Position numbers and translations under genes: made by a program. Positions 1 through 11,583 of a DNA stretch of 64,000 nucleotides are shown here, one piece after another. The stretch lies in assembly GCF_051622035.1 (NCBI RefSeq), contig NC_135356.1, positions 23,590,839-23,654,838 on the forward strand. The letters run 5' to 3'. This DNA is from Arctopsyche grandis. Lineage: Eukaryota > Arthropoda > Insecta > Trichoptera > Hydropsychidae. A model generated the notes under the pieces. The model did no database searches, was not told the DNA's origin, and saw nothing but the letters and a program-made list of their open reading frames with translations. Numbering within the stretch: the first letter of the stretch is position 1; each line of letters opens with the position of its first letter.

Positions 1-350
1 TACTTTTACTCGTCTTGTGTAATTTTCCGTACATTTGTGTTCAATTTGTATCAAAAATGCTCATAGCCGGTATGAGTGAACGTGTACAGACCATGACAGG
101 ATAATTTGCGAAACTTGTGACAAATTTGACAAACATGTGGGAAACACGTATTTATTTTAACACTGGTAGATAGGTTGAATAGCAAGCCACATGTGATGGT
201 GAAAAAAACCGACAATTTTGAAACTGGGGATGAAAGAAACAAAGAATCAGTTCACGGTCGGTTTTCGTTCTGTTAACACGCTGCGTAAATTAACAATTAT
301 TGACTTAAAAATAAACTTAAGATTTAATTATTTTTAATTATTTTAAATCA
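1..350. repeat. Dispersed repeat fragment, otherwise unassigned
   Basis: No gene is visible. The first 130 bases resemble the start of the repeat at 23,080-23,260: both carry a run like cttgtgtaat, then tttgtattcaatttgtat-like sequence and a gtgtgaa/gtgaacgtgta block. I see nothing I recognise in 135-350 before the LINE 3' end. Confidence 0.35.
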
Positions 351-3300
351 TCATCATCATTTACAGCCATTCGCCATCCACTGCTGGATGAAAGCCTCTC
401 CAACACGCTTCCACTCGTCTCTGTTTTGCGCAACACTCATCCATCTCATTCCGCACATTTTCCTAATTTCGTTCACCCATCTTCCTTGCGGTCTTCCTTT
501 TACTCTTTTGCCTTCTCTCGGGTACCATTCAAGCACTTCTTTTGTCCACCTTTCGTCCATCCTCCTAGCTACGTGACCCGCCCATTGCCATTTCAATCTC
601 TTCACTCTATCCACTATGTCCACTACCCTTGTCATATTTCTCACCCACGTGTTCCGCTTCCTGTCTTTCCTCGTTATGCCAAGCATACAGCGTTCCATAC
701 TTCTTTGAGTGCATTGGATTTTATTTTGCATCTTGGCGTTCAGTGTCCAAGTTTCACATCCATACGTCATCACTGGCAAAACGCATTGATCAAAGATCCT
801 TTTCTTCAGGCAGAGTGGCATTTTTGATTTAAAAACAGCATTCATCCGTCCAAATGCACTCCATCCTAATTTCATACGTCTCTTTATCTCTTCATTTTTA
901 CTACCAGACATGTCAATTATTTGACCTAAATATAAATAATTATTTACTAATTCTACTGGTTTATCATCTAAGGGGATGCTATCAGGCATGCAATAACTAT
1001 TGAACATTCGTTTAGTCTTATCTACGTTAATTTTTAATCCTACTTTTCTACTTTCCCTGTCCAGCTGTGTTAGTCTGATAAGTAGGTCAGCTGAATCACG
1101 AGCTACTAAAACTATATCGTCTGCGAACCGAAGGTGACTCAAAAAGCGACCATTGATGCTTACTCCGGCTGTATCCCAATCCAATTTCCTGAAAACTCCC
1201 TCAAGCACCGCATTGAATAACTTGGGCGAGATTGTATCTCCTTGTCTTACTCCTTTTCCTATGCTAAATCTATCTGTACTTGAAAAAATTTTAACCGAAG
1301 CTGTGGCATTCTTATATATTGCAGCTAACAGTCCCACATAGGGTTCCGGCACTCCCTGTGTTTTTAGAGCGTTAAGTACTGCATTATGACTAACTGTATC
1401 GAAGGCTTTCTCATAATCGACGAAACCTAGGCACAATGGCCGTTGATATTCGTTGGCGCGCTCGATTAGTTCGCCAACTACTTGGAGGTGGTCCATTGTG
1501 CTGAAATTTGCCCTAAACCCTGCCTGCTCTATAGGTTGGTTCTCGTCGAGGATATTCTTCAGCCTTTCTGTAATAACCTTCGTGAAGTGCTTGTAGACCG
1601 CTGAAAGTAGACTAATGGGTCGGTAGTTCTTGATATCGCTTTTGTCGCCTTTTTTGTGTATTAAAATGATAGTTGCATTTGCTGAAAAGCCTAGCTAAGA
1701 TATTAATTAGGGGGGGGGGGCCGCCACATTTTAGTAAGTCAATGGGAATATTATCTTCCCCTGGGGTTTTACCGTTCTTTGCAGTTTTTAGCGCGGCCTC
1801 TACTTCGCTAGGCAATACTGCAGGAACCCTTTGGCCGTGTGTCGATTCCAGAGCGGGGAATTGGCCGTTGTCGTTCTCGTATAGTTTTGCATAGAACGTG
1901 TAAACTCTGTCTATGATTTCTTCTCTATTCCTAATTATTACTCCGCTCTCTGATCTGATTGCGATCATTTGGTTTTTGCCTAAGAAAAGATCCTGTTTGC
2001 ACTTTTTCAGGCTACGGTTATTCTTAATGGTATTTTCTATTAGCTTGCTGTTAAAATCCCAGACATCCCTGACTATTCTCTTTTTAATTTCCTTATTTAC
2101 TAGATTGTATTCTTGCTTATTATTATCCCTATCTAAATTCCTTTTATGCTTAATTAGGTTTTTTGTTTCCGCTGAAATTTTGCTTAATTTAATCTGTTTC
2201 CTGAATCCACCTAATTTCTTACCTGTTGAGGTTAGAACCGAACTAATTACAGTGTTCAATTCCTCGATGTCTGCTTCTGGGTTTAATTTCCCGTATCGAT
2301 TTCCAAGTTCGAGTTCGAATTCCTTTTTCCTAGACCTTAGTTGAGCGAAATCTGGAGAGTTACTGCATCCTTTTATTAATTTCCTACGTTCGCAATTTAT
2401 ATTAATGGCCATCTTGGCACGGACTAATCTGTGATCGCTACCTATATCTAGTTTACTTAAAACACTAACGTCTTTAACGGAGTGCAGGGCATTTGTTAGG
2501 ATGAAATCGATCTCGTTTCTGTCTCCTTTAGGACTCTCCCAAGTCCACTTATTGTTGGTGTTTTTCCTGAAAAATGAATTAGTGATAAAGAGCCTGTTGT
2601 GTTCTGCGAATTCTATGAGGCGATCGCCTCTGTCGTTTCTTTGGCCGGTACCAAAATTGCCTACTGCTCTTTCTGTATTTGCCTTTTGTCCTATTTTTGC
2701 GTTAAAGTCGCCCATGATTATTTTAAAGTGGTGACGGCTATTATCGTATGCGCCCTGTATTTTTTCGTAGAAGTCTTCTATTTCCTCGTCTGGGTGGCTA
2801 GATGTGGGGGCGTACACTTGGAAGATTTGACAAGTGTACCTGCTCGAGATTCTTAATACTATATAGCATATACGTTCCGATATGTCGCTTATTTCTATAA
2901 TATTTCTTTCTATTCTCTTATTGATAAGAAACCCTACTCCACCTATTCTACCATTTGGTAGCCCTCTCCAGTAGAGACAGTTACCACTTTTTAGGATTAT
3001 TTGGTTTTGCTGTTTTCGTCTTACTTCACTAAGTCCTACTATATCCCATTTGATATTTTCTAATTCATTCTCTAATGCAAGCACACTTCCTTCACTCGAT
3101 AACGTTCTTACATTGTACGTGGCTAAATACAGGTTTCTATTAGCTAAGCTATCATCCATCGTCACTCTTACCTTGTTGGAGGTTTGGATATTATTTTTCT
3201 CGCATTTATCCAAGATGTGTTGAGAAAAAGGCGGTACTTGAGAGAGATTTCCATTCAAGGAGTGAGTTCTTACCGCCATAGACTCTTCTCTGTGCTCAGC

Positions 3301-3915
3301 TTTGACAGATAGTCATCCTAGGTATCACTTGGATCACTTATGGGTTATTACATGCCATTTAACAGGGTTACTTTGTAAGTGAAAGTAGTTAGTTATGATA
3401 ATAATAGATTAGCAATTGTTATACTACTTTTTTACATATCTTTATCGTGAGACGCCTCTTTGGAGACAACGGATTTATATATGTGAGTGCGGTTTGCAAT
3501 TTAATATTTTAATAATAACTTTAGTAAAGAATATAAAATTACACGAATTACTTTAATATAATTTAAATATGAAAAAGAACTGATAGACAGTTGGGAAACA
3601 CCGTTTCTGTTTGCTATTATTCTATTAAGTAAAGTTCGTTAAAAATTTTTTGGCTGGAAGCAATTATGTGGAAGATTTATTGCTTCTGTGGGACCGAACC
3701 TTGACTGACGAAGGACCCTTTTTTGTATTCAGGTAAGGAGATGTATCTCGTTCGTATATGCTTTTGCTCAGATTCGACACAAAAATTAGCACAAAATTTT
3801 TCGAAATAACTGATATAAAACCGCTTTTTACGACCGATTTGCTGTTTATTTTTACACTTAAATTATACTAGGATGCAATTAGTAAAATAAGTGAGTAGAT
3901 GGTTAAGTTTTTAGA
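350..3915 (-). mobile_element. RTE-like non-LTR retrotransposon (LINE-A), near full length
   Basis: On the minus strand this holds a 5' untranslated leader (about 3,915-3,280), one ORF with an APE-type endonuclease followed by a reverse transcriptase, and a 3' end running into a short (GAT)n-like tail at 350-360. The leader matches 28,258-28,780 on the plus strand, which fixes its extent. The same 3' end recurs at 29,590, 41,010, 45,201 and 61,504, so the family has been active repeatedly here. The endonuclease-RT layout with RT signature FADD and the simple-repeat tail fit the RTE clade. The clade call rests on motifs, not on a tree. Confidence 0.85.
357..3279 (-). pseudogene. RTE-like endonuclease/reverse transcriptase ORF, frameshifted
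   Basis: The first frame (3,279 to about 1,680) gives a methionine start at 3,279 and an APE endonuclease with YNVRTL, SEVRR, GDFNAKIG, IDFIL and GSDHR, the expected metal and catalytic residues. It then enters the RT (NGKTPGEDNIP, LARLFSK). The second frame (about 1,677 to 357) continues the RT with NATIILIHKKGDKSDIKNYR, YEKAFDTV, GVRQGD and FADDIVL, and a C-terminal region rich in Arg/Trp. The frames do not join: compared with RTE proteins in general, roughly ten residues between LARLFSK and NATIIL are missing, so a small deletion caused the shift. A run of 11 G lies nearby at 1,710-1,720 but is in frame. A dead copy, still very readable. Confidence 0.85.
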
Positions 3916-4118
3916 TTAAATTTCGTGCAATAGCCGGGTTTAAGCGAGTAATAGCGGAGAGAACGCAGAAGCACGTCTTCCCCGCATGACACGAAAGACC
4001 GAACATCCAATTATTTTAAATATAAGTTGTAAATTAATATTATTGTGTATAATTTATTGTGTTTTTACGTTCGCTTTAATATATTTTTTGATTTTTTAAT
4101 CAAAAACTTTTTTTTGAA
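3916..4118. other. Unassigned spacer between LINE-A and a Tc1 relic
   Basis: AT-rich sequence with one GC-richer patch at 3,930-4,000. No ORF, terminal repeat or match elsewhere in the window was seen. Confidence 0.3.
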
Positions 4119-4670
4119 ATGGCTCCAAAAAAACCATTTCAGAAGATGTGAAAGTGGCCATTGCAACGCTTATTAGTGACATGTAGTTACAGACAAATTG
4201 CAAAAAACTTTCATGTTTCTCACCCTACGGTAGCCCATATTGCACTATTGGCGCAATCGGGAGTTTCTCCAACTGCTACATTATACGACAAATGTGGGAG
4301 AAAATGAAAAACCACACCGCGAACGGATCGAAAAATCATCACCATAGCTTTGGAGAACCGTAAGGTGCCTAATAAAGGCATTCAAGCTATTCTGAACCAA
4401 GAGGGTATCGATATTTCAACAAGGACGATGCAACGTAGATTTCGTGAAGTTAACGTCAAGAGTCGAACTCCAATAAAAAAGCCAAAATTGACACCAACGA
4501 TGAAAAAAAGCTCAGGAACATCAGCAATGGACTGTTGATGATTGGAAAAAGGAATTGTTTAAATATTAATATTAAACTAAAAAATACTGGATAACCTCCT
4601 ATGTATTAATTTTTCATTCATTTTAGGTTTGTTTCTCTGACGAAACAATTCTAAGGACAATGAAAGATGT
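4119..4670 (+). pseudogene. Tc1/mariner-superfamily transposase relic
   Basis: A broken transposase on the plus strand. Conceptual reading in shifting frames gives an N-terminal helix-turn-helix stretch (EDVKVAIATLISD, SYRQIAKNFHVSHPTVAHI), then an open stretch at 4,350-4,538 (NKGIQAILNQEGIDIST, TMQRRFREVNVKSRTPIKKP), then QQWTVDDWKK and VCFSDETIL around the first catalytic Asp. Several stops and frameshifts separate the pieces, about 65 bp of AT-rich sequence at 4,560-4,625 interrupts the reading just before FSDET, and the rest of the DDE core is absent. I found no terminal inverted repeats. Confidence 0.7.
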
Positions 4671-4919
4671 TATCCAATACATCAGATAACGACCTTCCGA
4701 GAAGCTAAGCGACGAATGCACCATTCAAACAACAAAATATAATGCATCTGTATTTTTTTTTTATTTGATTTTTAAATGCTTTTTATTATTACGAAATTAT
4801 GTTCACAATACATCTTATATCTATTTTAATAGCTACTGATCTACTGATCATTTTCTATTTTACAATTTTAATTTAATTTGGTTAGTAATCACAGTATTAT
4901 ATTATTCTAATGTTAATCT

Positions 4920-5776
4920 TGTAGGAATCTCGTCATCGTCATCGTCATCGAAACATTCGAGCATATTCCACAACAACAAACCACATTCCTCGCAGAACTC
5001 GCACACGTAAACAACACGTGCACTTCTTGGAATCGATCGCCAAACGTTCTAGTAAGTTCTACCCCTACAAGTCGAGTGGAACAAAACCGGTCGAAGCACA
5101 CCTGCAGCCATTAAACCAAAATCGAGCGGAACACCCCTACCAGTCGAGCGGAACTACACCGGTCGAAGAACACCTGCAGCCATTAAACTACATCGAGCGG
5201 AACGGTGCCAATCGTTCTAGCAAATTCTACCCCATCGACAAAAACACATTCCTCGCATACGCATAAACACCAGCTGCAACGAGTCACGTGATGCCCAAAA
5301 ACAGTATAAAAGGAGGTCCACTCCAAACAACACCAGTCGACCCACAGCAGCAAGCGTCGACACACAGCAGCAGACCAGTCGACCCACAGCAACAAGCGCC
5401 GACACACAGCAGCGGACCAGCCGAACGAGCCAGCAACACACTGCCGCATCCAGAGACCTTCTGAACATAGTCGAACAACGAGCCAGCAACACACTGTCGC
5501 ATCCAGAGACCTTCTGAACATAGCCGAATGCCGAGCCAGCAATACACTGCCATATCCAGAGACATCTGAACATAGCCGGATCCAGAGCAACGACACATTG
5601 CAGATCCAGCGGCCCGCACGACACCAAGTCAACAGCCAATAGCCGCTTCAAGAAAACTTCCCCAAATATTCTAATACACTTGTACAATATTTAGGCAAAC
5701 AATAAAACAACTTAAAACAAGCACAACAGTGTTTCGTTAGGCTGGGATACGGTCAACACTACCTACCCCGCCTACA
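4920..5776. mobile_element. Solo LTR of an LTR retrotransposon
   Basis: An 857-bp block that starts TGTAGG and ends CCTACA, a perfect 6-bp terminal inverted repeat of TG...CA form. It is flanked by the same 4 bp, ATCT, at 4,916-4,919 and 5,777-5,780. Joining the flanks reconstitutes the LINE-B 3' UTR as seen uninterrupted at 18,163-18,337. Inside are a TATA-like box (tataaaag, about 5,304) and a polyadenylation signal (aataaaa, about 5,701), as expected of an LTR read on the plus strand. The composition is GC-richer than its surroundings. No internal retroelement region remains, so it is a solo LTR. Superfamily is uncertain; a 4-bp duplication fits Gypsy better than Copia or BEL. Confidence 0.85.
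5304..5311 (+). promoter_or_regulatory. TATA-like box inside the solo LTR
   Basis: The sequence tataaaag lies in the middle of the LTR, about 400 bp upstream of an aataaaa signal. This order is what the U3-R arrangement of an LTR read on the plus strand predicts. Confidence 0.45.
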
Positions 5777-5886
5777 ATCTAAAGCATAATAGGAAAAAGA
5801 GCTCAAAAACCTATTTACAATCCTTATAAATGTTCATAATACATCTAATACATAATATTAATTAAAGACTCTCTAAAGTCGATGAC

Positions 5887-8800
5887 CTAAAGCAAATTGT
5901 GTTTAGGTAATCTGTGTTTATACCCGAAGGGTATAGACATTTTGTTGTAATCACCGAGACTCTTCACAAGTGTGTTAGTATGGTTATTAGTGATTCTGTC
6001 ATAGAATCTACTGGTTAGTTTGTTAGTAATGTCTGTAACAAACGGAATATTATATATGGCATGCAGTTTTTTCAGGTTAGTATATATGGGCAGTGGCGGA
6101 CAGGCCATACAAGCGAACATGCCCGATGGCATGTGGGCCCCACTATCTGTTAGAAAATATGGGCCCTCAGTAAAATTAAATAACTTTTTAACTATTTCAC
6201 GTGTGTAAAAATTTATAGGATATTGCACTTTGGGACCTAAAGTTTGGGTATTTCAACAAAACAAATTTCTTACGATATACACAAACAACTAATACCTGCT
6301 TTAACAGCTCAAGGATCGGTTTACTTTTTTTATTAGACTCGAAATGTAAGTTTCAACATTTGCGTGGGCCCTTTTGCTGGGCCCATTTCTAACCTCAATA
6401 TTATGTATATACCAATACCTATGTAACAACTACCTACTGAAATAAAAATGGGAATAAACAAATTTCCGTGAATAATATAAACTGAATTGCTTAAAATAAT
6501 TTTGATAGGACGATTCATCATCAACCAGCGATTTAAATTTACTTCATACTTTCAAAATAACATTTGATTATACTTCGACGATATAGTAAGATTTAAATAC
6601 ACAATTTTAAACAGTTTCCGAATATAAAATCTATTCGTAATCTAGACACATCCATGTATATAGAAATATAGGATAGGGGCCCCCTCCCCAAAATCCCGAT
6701 TTTCGCATGATAACAAAACTTTATCTATTGTATTACGTACATATGTATGTATGTATGTACATAGATAAAGTGAAAAGACAGTCGGTAGAAATTAAGTTAA
6801 TTGATAGTTTTTTAGTGACTCAGTTTGATGGTCAATTTTTGTTGACCATGTGAAGATATTTAGAAAAAAAATTTCGCCTGCGGCGCTTTTTTCACTCTTT
6901 ACATAATATTTTTTTATAATTATTTTATCAAAAATAAGCTTATTTTTTTCATATTTTATAACTCAATAAGGTGTGTGCAAAGAATATTTTCCATTTTTAT
7001 TCCGATACAAAAAAGATTTTTTGAAAAAAAATTCAATTTGACCAATCTTTGCCTGCGCCCCCCAAGAAAAAGCTGAAATGAGGTCCCCGATTGTTTTCTA
7101 CCGAAAGTAAAAGCCGCTTTTATGCCGCATTCTTTTATGATGCATTCTATTTACCTAGGACAAGGGTTAATGAGAAATATACAATGTAATTTATGGATCT
7201 ATTTTGCTTTTGCCATTTTTCTTGTACTTAAATTTGTTTATTCCCATTTTTGAAAAAAAATTTTTTTACCCTTGATTTTTAGCGTGATGGAAAGAAGAAA
7301 ATTTTGTTATATGGGGGGGGGGGAAATTTTTTAAACCTGGGTGGGCCCCCTTTGACTCCTGGCATGCACTAATTTCAGTCCCAGTCCGCCACTGTATATG
7401 GGTGTATTATAAATTATTTTTAGGGATTTATTTTGTATTATTTGGAGCTTGGAAAGGTTAGTATTCGAGGCGTTATTCCATACAGGTGAAGCATAGGTTA
7501 ATAATGGTAATATGAGCGCGCGATATAATTTTATTTTATTTAGCGTTGATAAAGAACTGTGGCGATTAAATATTGGATATATTGAGGATATACCCCGCAT
7601 CGCCTTGCATTTCGCTGCCTCAATGTGAGGTGCCCATCTCATTCTTTTATCAAACGTTACTCCTAAATATTTTATTACTGACTGCCATTTCAGACTTTCT
7701 CCAGAGGGGATTTTCAGATCTGAACTTGGCTTATGCTTTCTAACACTAAAGAATATGGCGTCTGTTTTGGTTTGATTAATTTGAATTTTCCACTTAGTGA
7801 AGTGTTCAGTCATTGTTTTAATTGCAAATTCAAGATTTTTGAGAATAGTGTCTGGTTTTTTGCTACTTGTGAAGCAAGCTGTATCATCTGCATATAGGGC
7901 TATGTGACAGTTTTTTAGAATAGGTATGTCATTTATATATATGGAGAACAAGAGTGGGCCAAGCAAGCTCCCCTGCGGAACGCCAGCTTCGATTATTTTT
8001 GGAGACGATAATTCATTATTTACGCTAACCACTAGCTTTCTACGAGTTAAGTACGATTTGATGATGAGAATTAGGTAGTTTGGTATTTTGTTAATAAGGA
8101 GCTTATGAATGAGTCCATCGTGCCAAACCGTGTCGAAGGCCTTTTCTATGTCGAGACATACCATTCCGGTACTTCTCTTCATATTAAAGTTCTTCGTCAC
8201 GTGTTCAGTTAGTCTTGTTAGTTGTTGGGTCGTGGAATGTCCAGTGCGAAATCCAAATCGTTCATTTATTAATTTCTTATTTACGACTTTAAGTAAACGG
8301 ATATAGATTAATTTTTCCAGAATTTTTGAAAGCGTGCAAAGTAAGCTAATGGGTCGATAATTGGCCGGGTTTTTTGAGCTTTTATCGGGCTTAAGTATGG
8401 GAATTACGTTGGCTGTTTTCCAGTATTCTGGGAAATACCCGGTGAGTAAACATGCGTTGAATATTTTAGAGAGTGAGACTAAAGCTTTAAACGGAAGTTG
8501 TTTGATTATGATGTTGATGTTATCTATTGAATCTCGCCCAGGTGCCTTTTTATTTTTTAAATTACGTATTATATTTTGGATTTCACACGGATGCACCAAT
8601 TTTATATTTTTAGTACTGTTAGTGGGAAGTTTTTGTGATGATTTTAATGGGCCGGTTGACTTTATTATGCGTTGGTATGTGATTATAATGTTGTGTGAGT
8701 GTGTGATGTTTTTGGAAAGATTTTGATAATAGTTCTGTTTTGTCGCAATCACGCGTCACTGAGATTCCTGCATCATCTAATGGAGGAATCGAGTTTTTTG

Positions 8801-9871
8801 TCCTGCGAATCGCTTTAGCTAATTTCCATAGAGAGCCATCAACTGAGCTTAATTTTTCTAATTTTTTAGACCAAGATATGTGAGCTTATTTATTAATGTT
8901 TTCAATGCTGGATTTTTTGATGTTTGCCAAATTTTACGGAGTTTATTTTTACTTTTAATTAGATTTGCAACAAAGTCAGTTATCTCTAGTTTGTGTTCAA
9001 TGTATTGTGTCTTAGGTATGTGAAGGTGTTTGGATCGGGCTATTGATTCCGTCAGGTGTATTATGGAGCTGTCGATTTCTGTTTTGTTTGTGAGTGTGGT
9101 AGAAGTTAGAATAGTTTGGTCGTTTATGTACGACTTGAACTCTCCCCAGTTAGCTCTCCCGTAATCCCAACCATGCTTGATGATTTCCTCGGGTTTCCCG
9201 TCGATTGAGAAGATTATCGGGAGATGATCAGACGACAGGGTTTGAAGGGCATTTGGTGTCGATATTTTTGGGCAATTCTTGACGAGGACAAGATCTAGTG
9301 TGGATGGTTGTGAGTTATTTGTAGGATAGTGTGTGTATGTATCCGGATGAAGTAAGATTGTATCTGTTAGTTGAATGTATTTAAAAATAGTTGTGCCTTG
9401 TTGGTCAGTGTTTACGCAACTCCATAACGGATGTTTGGCATTAAAGTCACCAGCTACCACTACCGAACTACCAAGGTTAAATATTTTGTTAAGATCGGAT
9501 GGCAATAATCGTTTTTGGGGAGGATTGTAAGCGGATGCTACTATGTGACGGGTGTTGTTAATTGTTAGTTCGATGGCGGTTAGTCCTAAATTTTTTAGTG
9601 GCGGAGTTATTACGCGACAATGTTTAATTGAGGATTTTATAAAAATGGCAACTCCCCCTCCATGCTGTTCGCGGTCTTCACGATAGCAGTTAAAGTTAGG
9701 TAGGTTAATACGGATATGAGGTTTTAAGGTCTCGGAGATTAAAACTATGTCAACACAGTACTCACCGATCGCCGACTCTAGTTCGTCAATCTTATTCTTA
9801 AGTCCACGAGCATTCCAAGCTAGAATGTTCAGGCGCCTCCCGTTAATCAAAGACATCGAAATATTCGACAA
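5887..9871 (-). pseudogene. Jockey-like ORF2 (endonuclease + reverse transcriptase), frameshifted and interrupted
   Basis: The endonuclease part (9,871-8,858) shows LNILAWNARGLKNKI, LISETL, GGGVAIFI, VVAGDFNAKHPLW, STLDLVLV and SSDHLPI. The RT part (8,752-7,395) shows NYRPISLLCTLSKILEKLI, GFRTGHST, CLDIEKAFDTVWHDGL, GVPQGSLLGPLLFS and the catalytic YADDTA box. GVPQGS plus YADD is characteristic of the jockey group. Frameshifts lie near 8,870 and again at 8,690-8,750. The RT C-terminus is cut after the codons for NTPIY by the hAT element and resumes at 6,090 (TNLKKLHAIYNIPF...) to a stop at 5,887. Not functional. Confidence 0.88.
6091..7394. mobile_element. Non-autonomous hAT element inserted in LINE-B ORF2
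   Basis: A 1,304-bp block bounded by the inverted repeat CAGTGGCGGAC (left at 6,091, right ending 7,394) and flanked by an exact 8-bp duplication, TATATGGG, at 6,083-6,090 and 7,395-7,402. An 8-bp duplication plus a CAGTGGCGG end is typical of hAT transposons. No transposase reading frame is present. The interior is AT-rich, with several GGGCCC-type patches and a 10-bp inverted actttatcta/tagataaagt pair at about 6,718-6,770. It interrupts the RT codons for NTPIY-TNLKK, so it arrived after the LINE. Confidence 0.9.
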
Positions 9872-11109
9872 GCATGAGTGCCAGCTCTAGTTTGTCGGTG
9901 CAACCGCTGGCCTTGGCACGAATCTCCTGGAGGATCTTCAACATCTTCGTCATAGACGCCATGGAAGTTAGGTCTGTTGTTGGTTGAATGTTGGGATTGG
10001 TTGGTTGGTGGGGTTTTTTAGGGATATTTGGGATATTTGGTGAAGAAGTTGGGATATTTTGTGACTGCACCACTAGGAGTTTCCAAGGGTTGGCTTTGAC
10101 AATTGATGTTCGATTCCAGCATTTTCAGATAGCTCTGTCTTTTTGGACAGTCTTTGAAGTTAGCGGGGTGAGATCCTGAACAGCCTGAGTAGACAGCAGG
10201 GGTAACTATTCCTTGATTGCATTGTGCGGTGAGGTGAGCGCCGGCACATTTGACGCACTTGGCCTGCCGATTGCAGTTTTTCGCAGCGTGTCCATATTCT
10301 TGGCATCTGAAACATTGAGTAATATTTTGAGATTTACTAGTATACTTAACGACACTGACCTTTGTGTAACAGATGTGCCGGATATCTTTAATCTTCTTTG
10401 CCGATACCGATGGTCTTTATCTGTATTACTTTGGTCACTGGGAATCCCTGTCTGATGATGTCATCTTTAATATCAGCTTCTGGCAATTTCGGCAAGCCAC
10501 GTACAACACTTTGTATTTCCTTTCCCTCCTTCCTGGAAAAGGTATGGAATTGTCGGTCCGGTGTCAATCTATCCCGAAGTTTTTTAAAGTCTTCAAGACT
10601 TTAACATTGTATCTTGATATTATTTTGACCAATGTAAGTCATTGTGAAGTCTTTTACAAACTTCTCATGCTGCCGTGAGTGCCAGTAGCTGTCATGATGA
10701 TGGGCGGGATTCTTCCACCGCTTCTGGGGACATCGGAAACTTTCAACAGTCCGTCAAATTTGTTTTTCTCCTGAATTTTAAATTCAGGAGCAATATCTTT
10801 CACGTTCTTTGCTGTGTGTTTTGGAAACTGCCACTAGGTCTCCATCTCAGCGGTCTGAGAGCAGCCTGGTTGAGGAGCTTCAGTTGTAGCTATCAGTGTC
10901 TTCTTCAGTCGTTTTTTCAAGTTGGATCTTCGCATGGTACCGACATGTGTTCTTTTGGTGTTCGTTTTGTGAGAGGTGTTGTTTGTTGTGTATGTTAAAA
11001 AGGTGTGGGTTTTTTTTACGGTATCACGTATCGCTGTATTATGAGCGCTCGCACAGAGAGTACGTCTTCGGTAAGTCTGTTTGCACGGAGCGTCGAGAGA
11101 CAAATCCAT
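9843..11109 (-). pseudogene. Jockey-like ORF1 (gag-like) with zinc knuckles, degraded
   Basis: The minus strand between about 10,350 and 10,150 reads QCFRCQEYGHAAKNC, a CX2CX4HX4C zinc knuckle, followed by KCVKCAGAHLTAQC and a third Cys/His block before SHPANFKDCP. This is the PRE_C2HC plus zinc-knuckle arrangement of jockey-type ORF1 proteins, which bind the element RNA. The C-terminal frame (10,073-9,843) ends MLVEYFDVFD with a stop overlapping the start of ORF2 at 9,871. An N-terminal frame starts at 11,109. Several frameshifts separate these parts (one near 10,060-10,120), so no single protein can be made. Confidence 0.75.
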
Positions 11110-11224
11110 AGAAGAGAATAATATCTGAAAAGTAGTTCGGAAATGGAAAAACTTTTCAAGTATATAAAGTAATTATTTCCTTACTATGCATCAAGTCACG
11201 CAATATGACGTTTACTTTTATTTG

Positions 11225-11450
11225 AATACTAGCTGAACCCAGCATGCGTTGCAATGCCACAATAACGCATGCAATTCCCGTTCCCGTTCCCATTCCCGTT
11301 CTCGTTCCCGTTGCCGTTCTCCTTCCCGTTCCCAGTTGTCGGAAAAATGCAGGCAGCGAACACATTGGAAATTATTTCGTTGCAATGCCATTCATTCCCG
11401 CTTTTCCCGTTTCCGTTCCTGTTTTTACACGAATAAAGTAGATGGTTTTC
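11225..11450 (+). repeat. Dispersed repeat with CCCGTT hexamer tract (copy 1)
   Basis: It begins atactagctgaaccc-agcatgcgttgcaatgcc, continues with acaataacgcatgcaat and a run of CCCGTT-like hexamers, then gtcggaaaaatgcaggcagcgaacacat. The same order occurs at 15,212 and partly at 20,795. It holds no coding capacity. The family is probably a SINE or the 3' part of a LINE; I cannot say which. Confidence 0.7.
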
Positions 11451-11583
11451 CGATGCGTGAGCAGGCCACATACTGCGGTTATTTTCATATACTCCTTTTA
11501 TTATTTATTATTAAAATTTATTATTAAATTTATTATTATTTATTATTAAAATTAAGTTATTTTCATAACTTAATTAATATTTT

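Larger units (their letters stand above)
4752..11110 (-). mobile_element. Jockey-like non-LTR retrotransposon (LINE-B) carrying two insertions
   Basis: Reading the minus strand: ORF1 with zinc knuckles (about 11,110-9,843), ORF2 with endonuclease and RT (9,871-5,887), a 3' untranslated region, and an A-rich tail at about 4,752-4,770. Two later elements split it: the hAT element at 6,091-7,394 inside ORF2 and the solo LTR at 4,920-5,776 inside the 3' UTR. Removing both with one copy of each target duplication leaves about 4.2 kb, a normal length for jockey-type elements. The 3' UTR also occurs as 5'-truncated copies at 16,923-17,112 and 18,163-18,337, confirming where the element ends. Confidence 0.85.

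Noticed and set aside
388..2856. Plus-strand ORFs opposite LINE-A, and minus-strand ORFs at 29,120-29,564 opposite the second RTE copy
   Set aside because: Shadows of the real RTE coding strand.
4560..4626. A possible intron inside the Tc1-like relic (ends ttttag)
   Set aside because: No GT donor at the left edge; Tc1 genes of this type rarely have introns. More likely an insertion or decay.
5183..5687. Overlapping minus-strand ORFs of 110-156 codons
   Set aside because: They lie inside the solo LTR, are Cys/Trp-rich by base composition, and have no family features.
10213..10998. Plus-strand ORFs over LINE-B ORF1
   Set aside because: The zinc-knuckle reading on the minus strand explains this region.
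11225..11450. A CRISPR-like array because of the regular CCCGTT units
   Set aside because: Six-base tandem repeats without spacers in a eukaryotic genome; not CRISPR.
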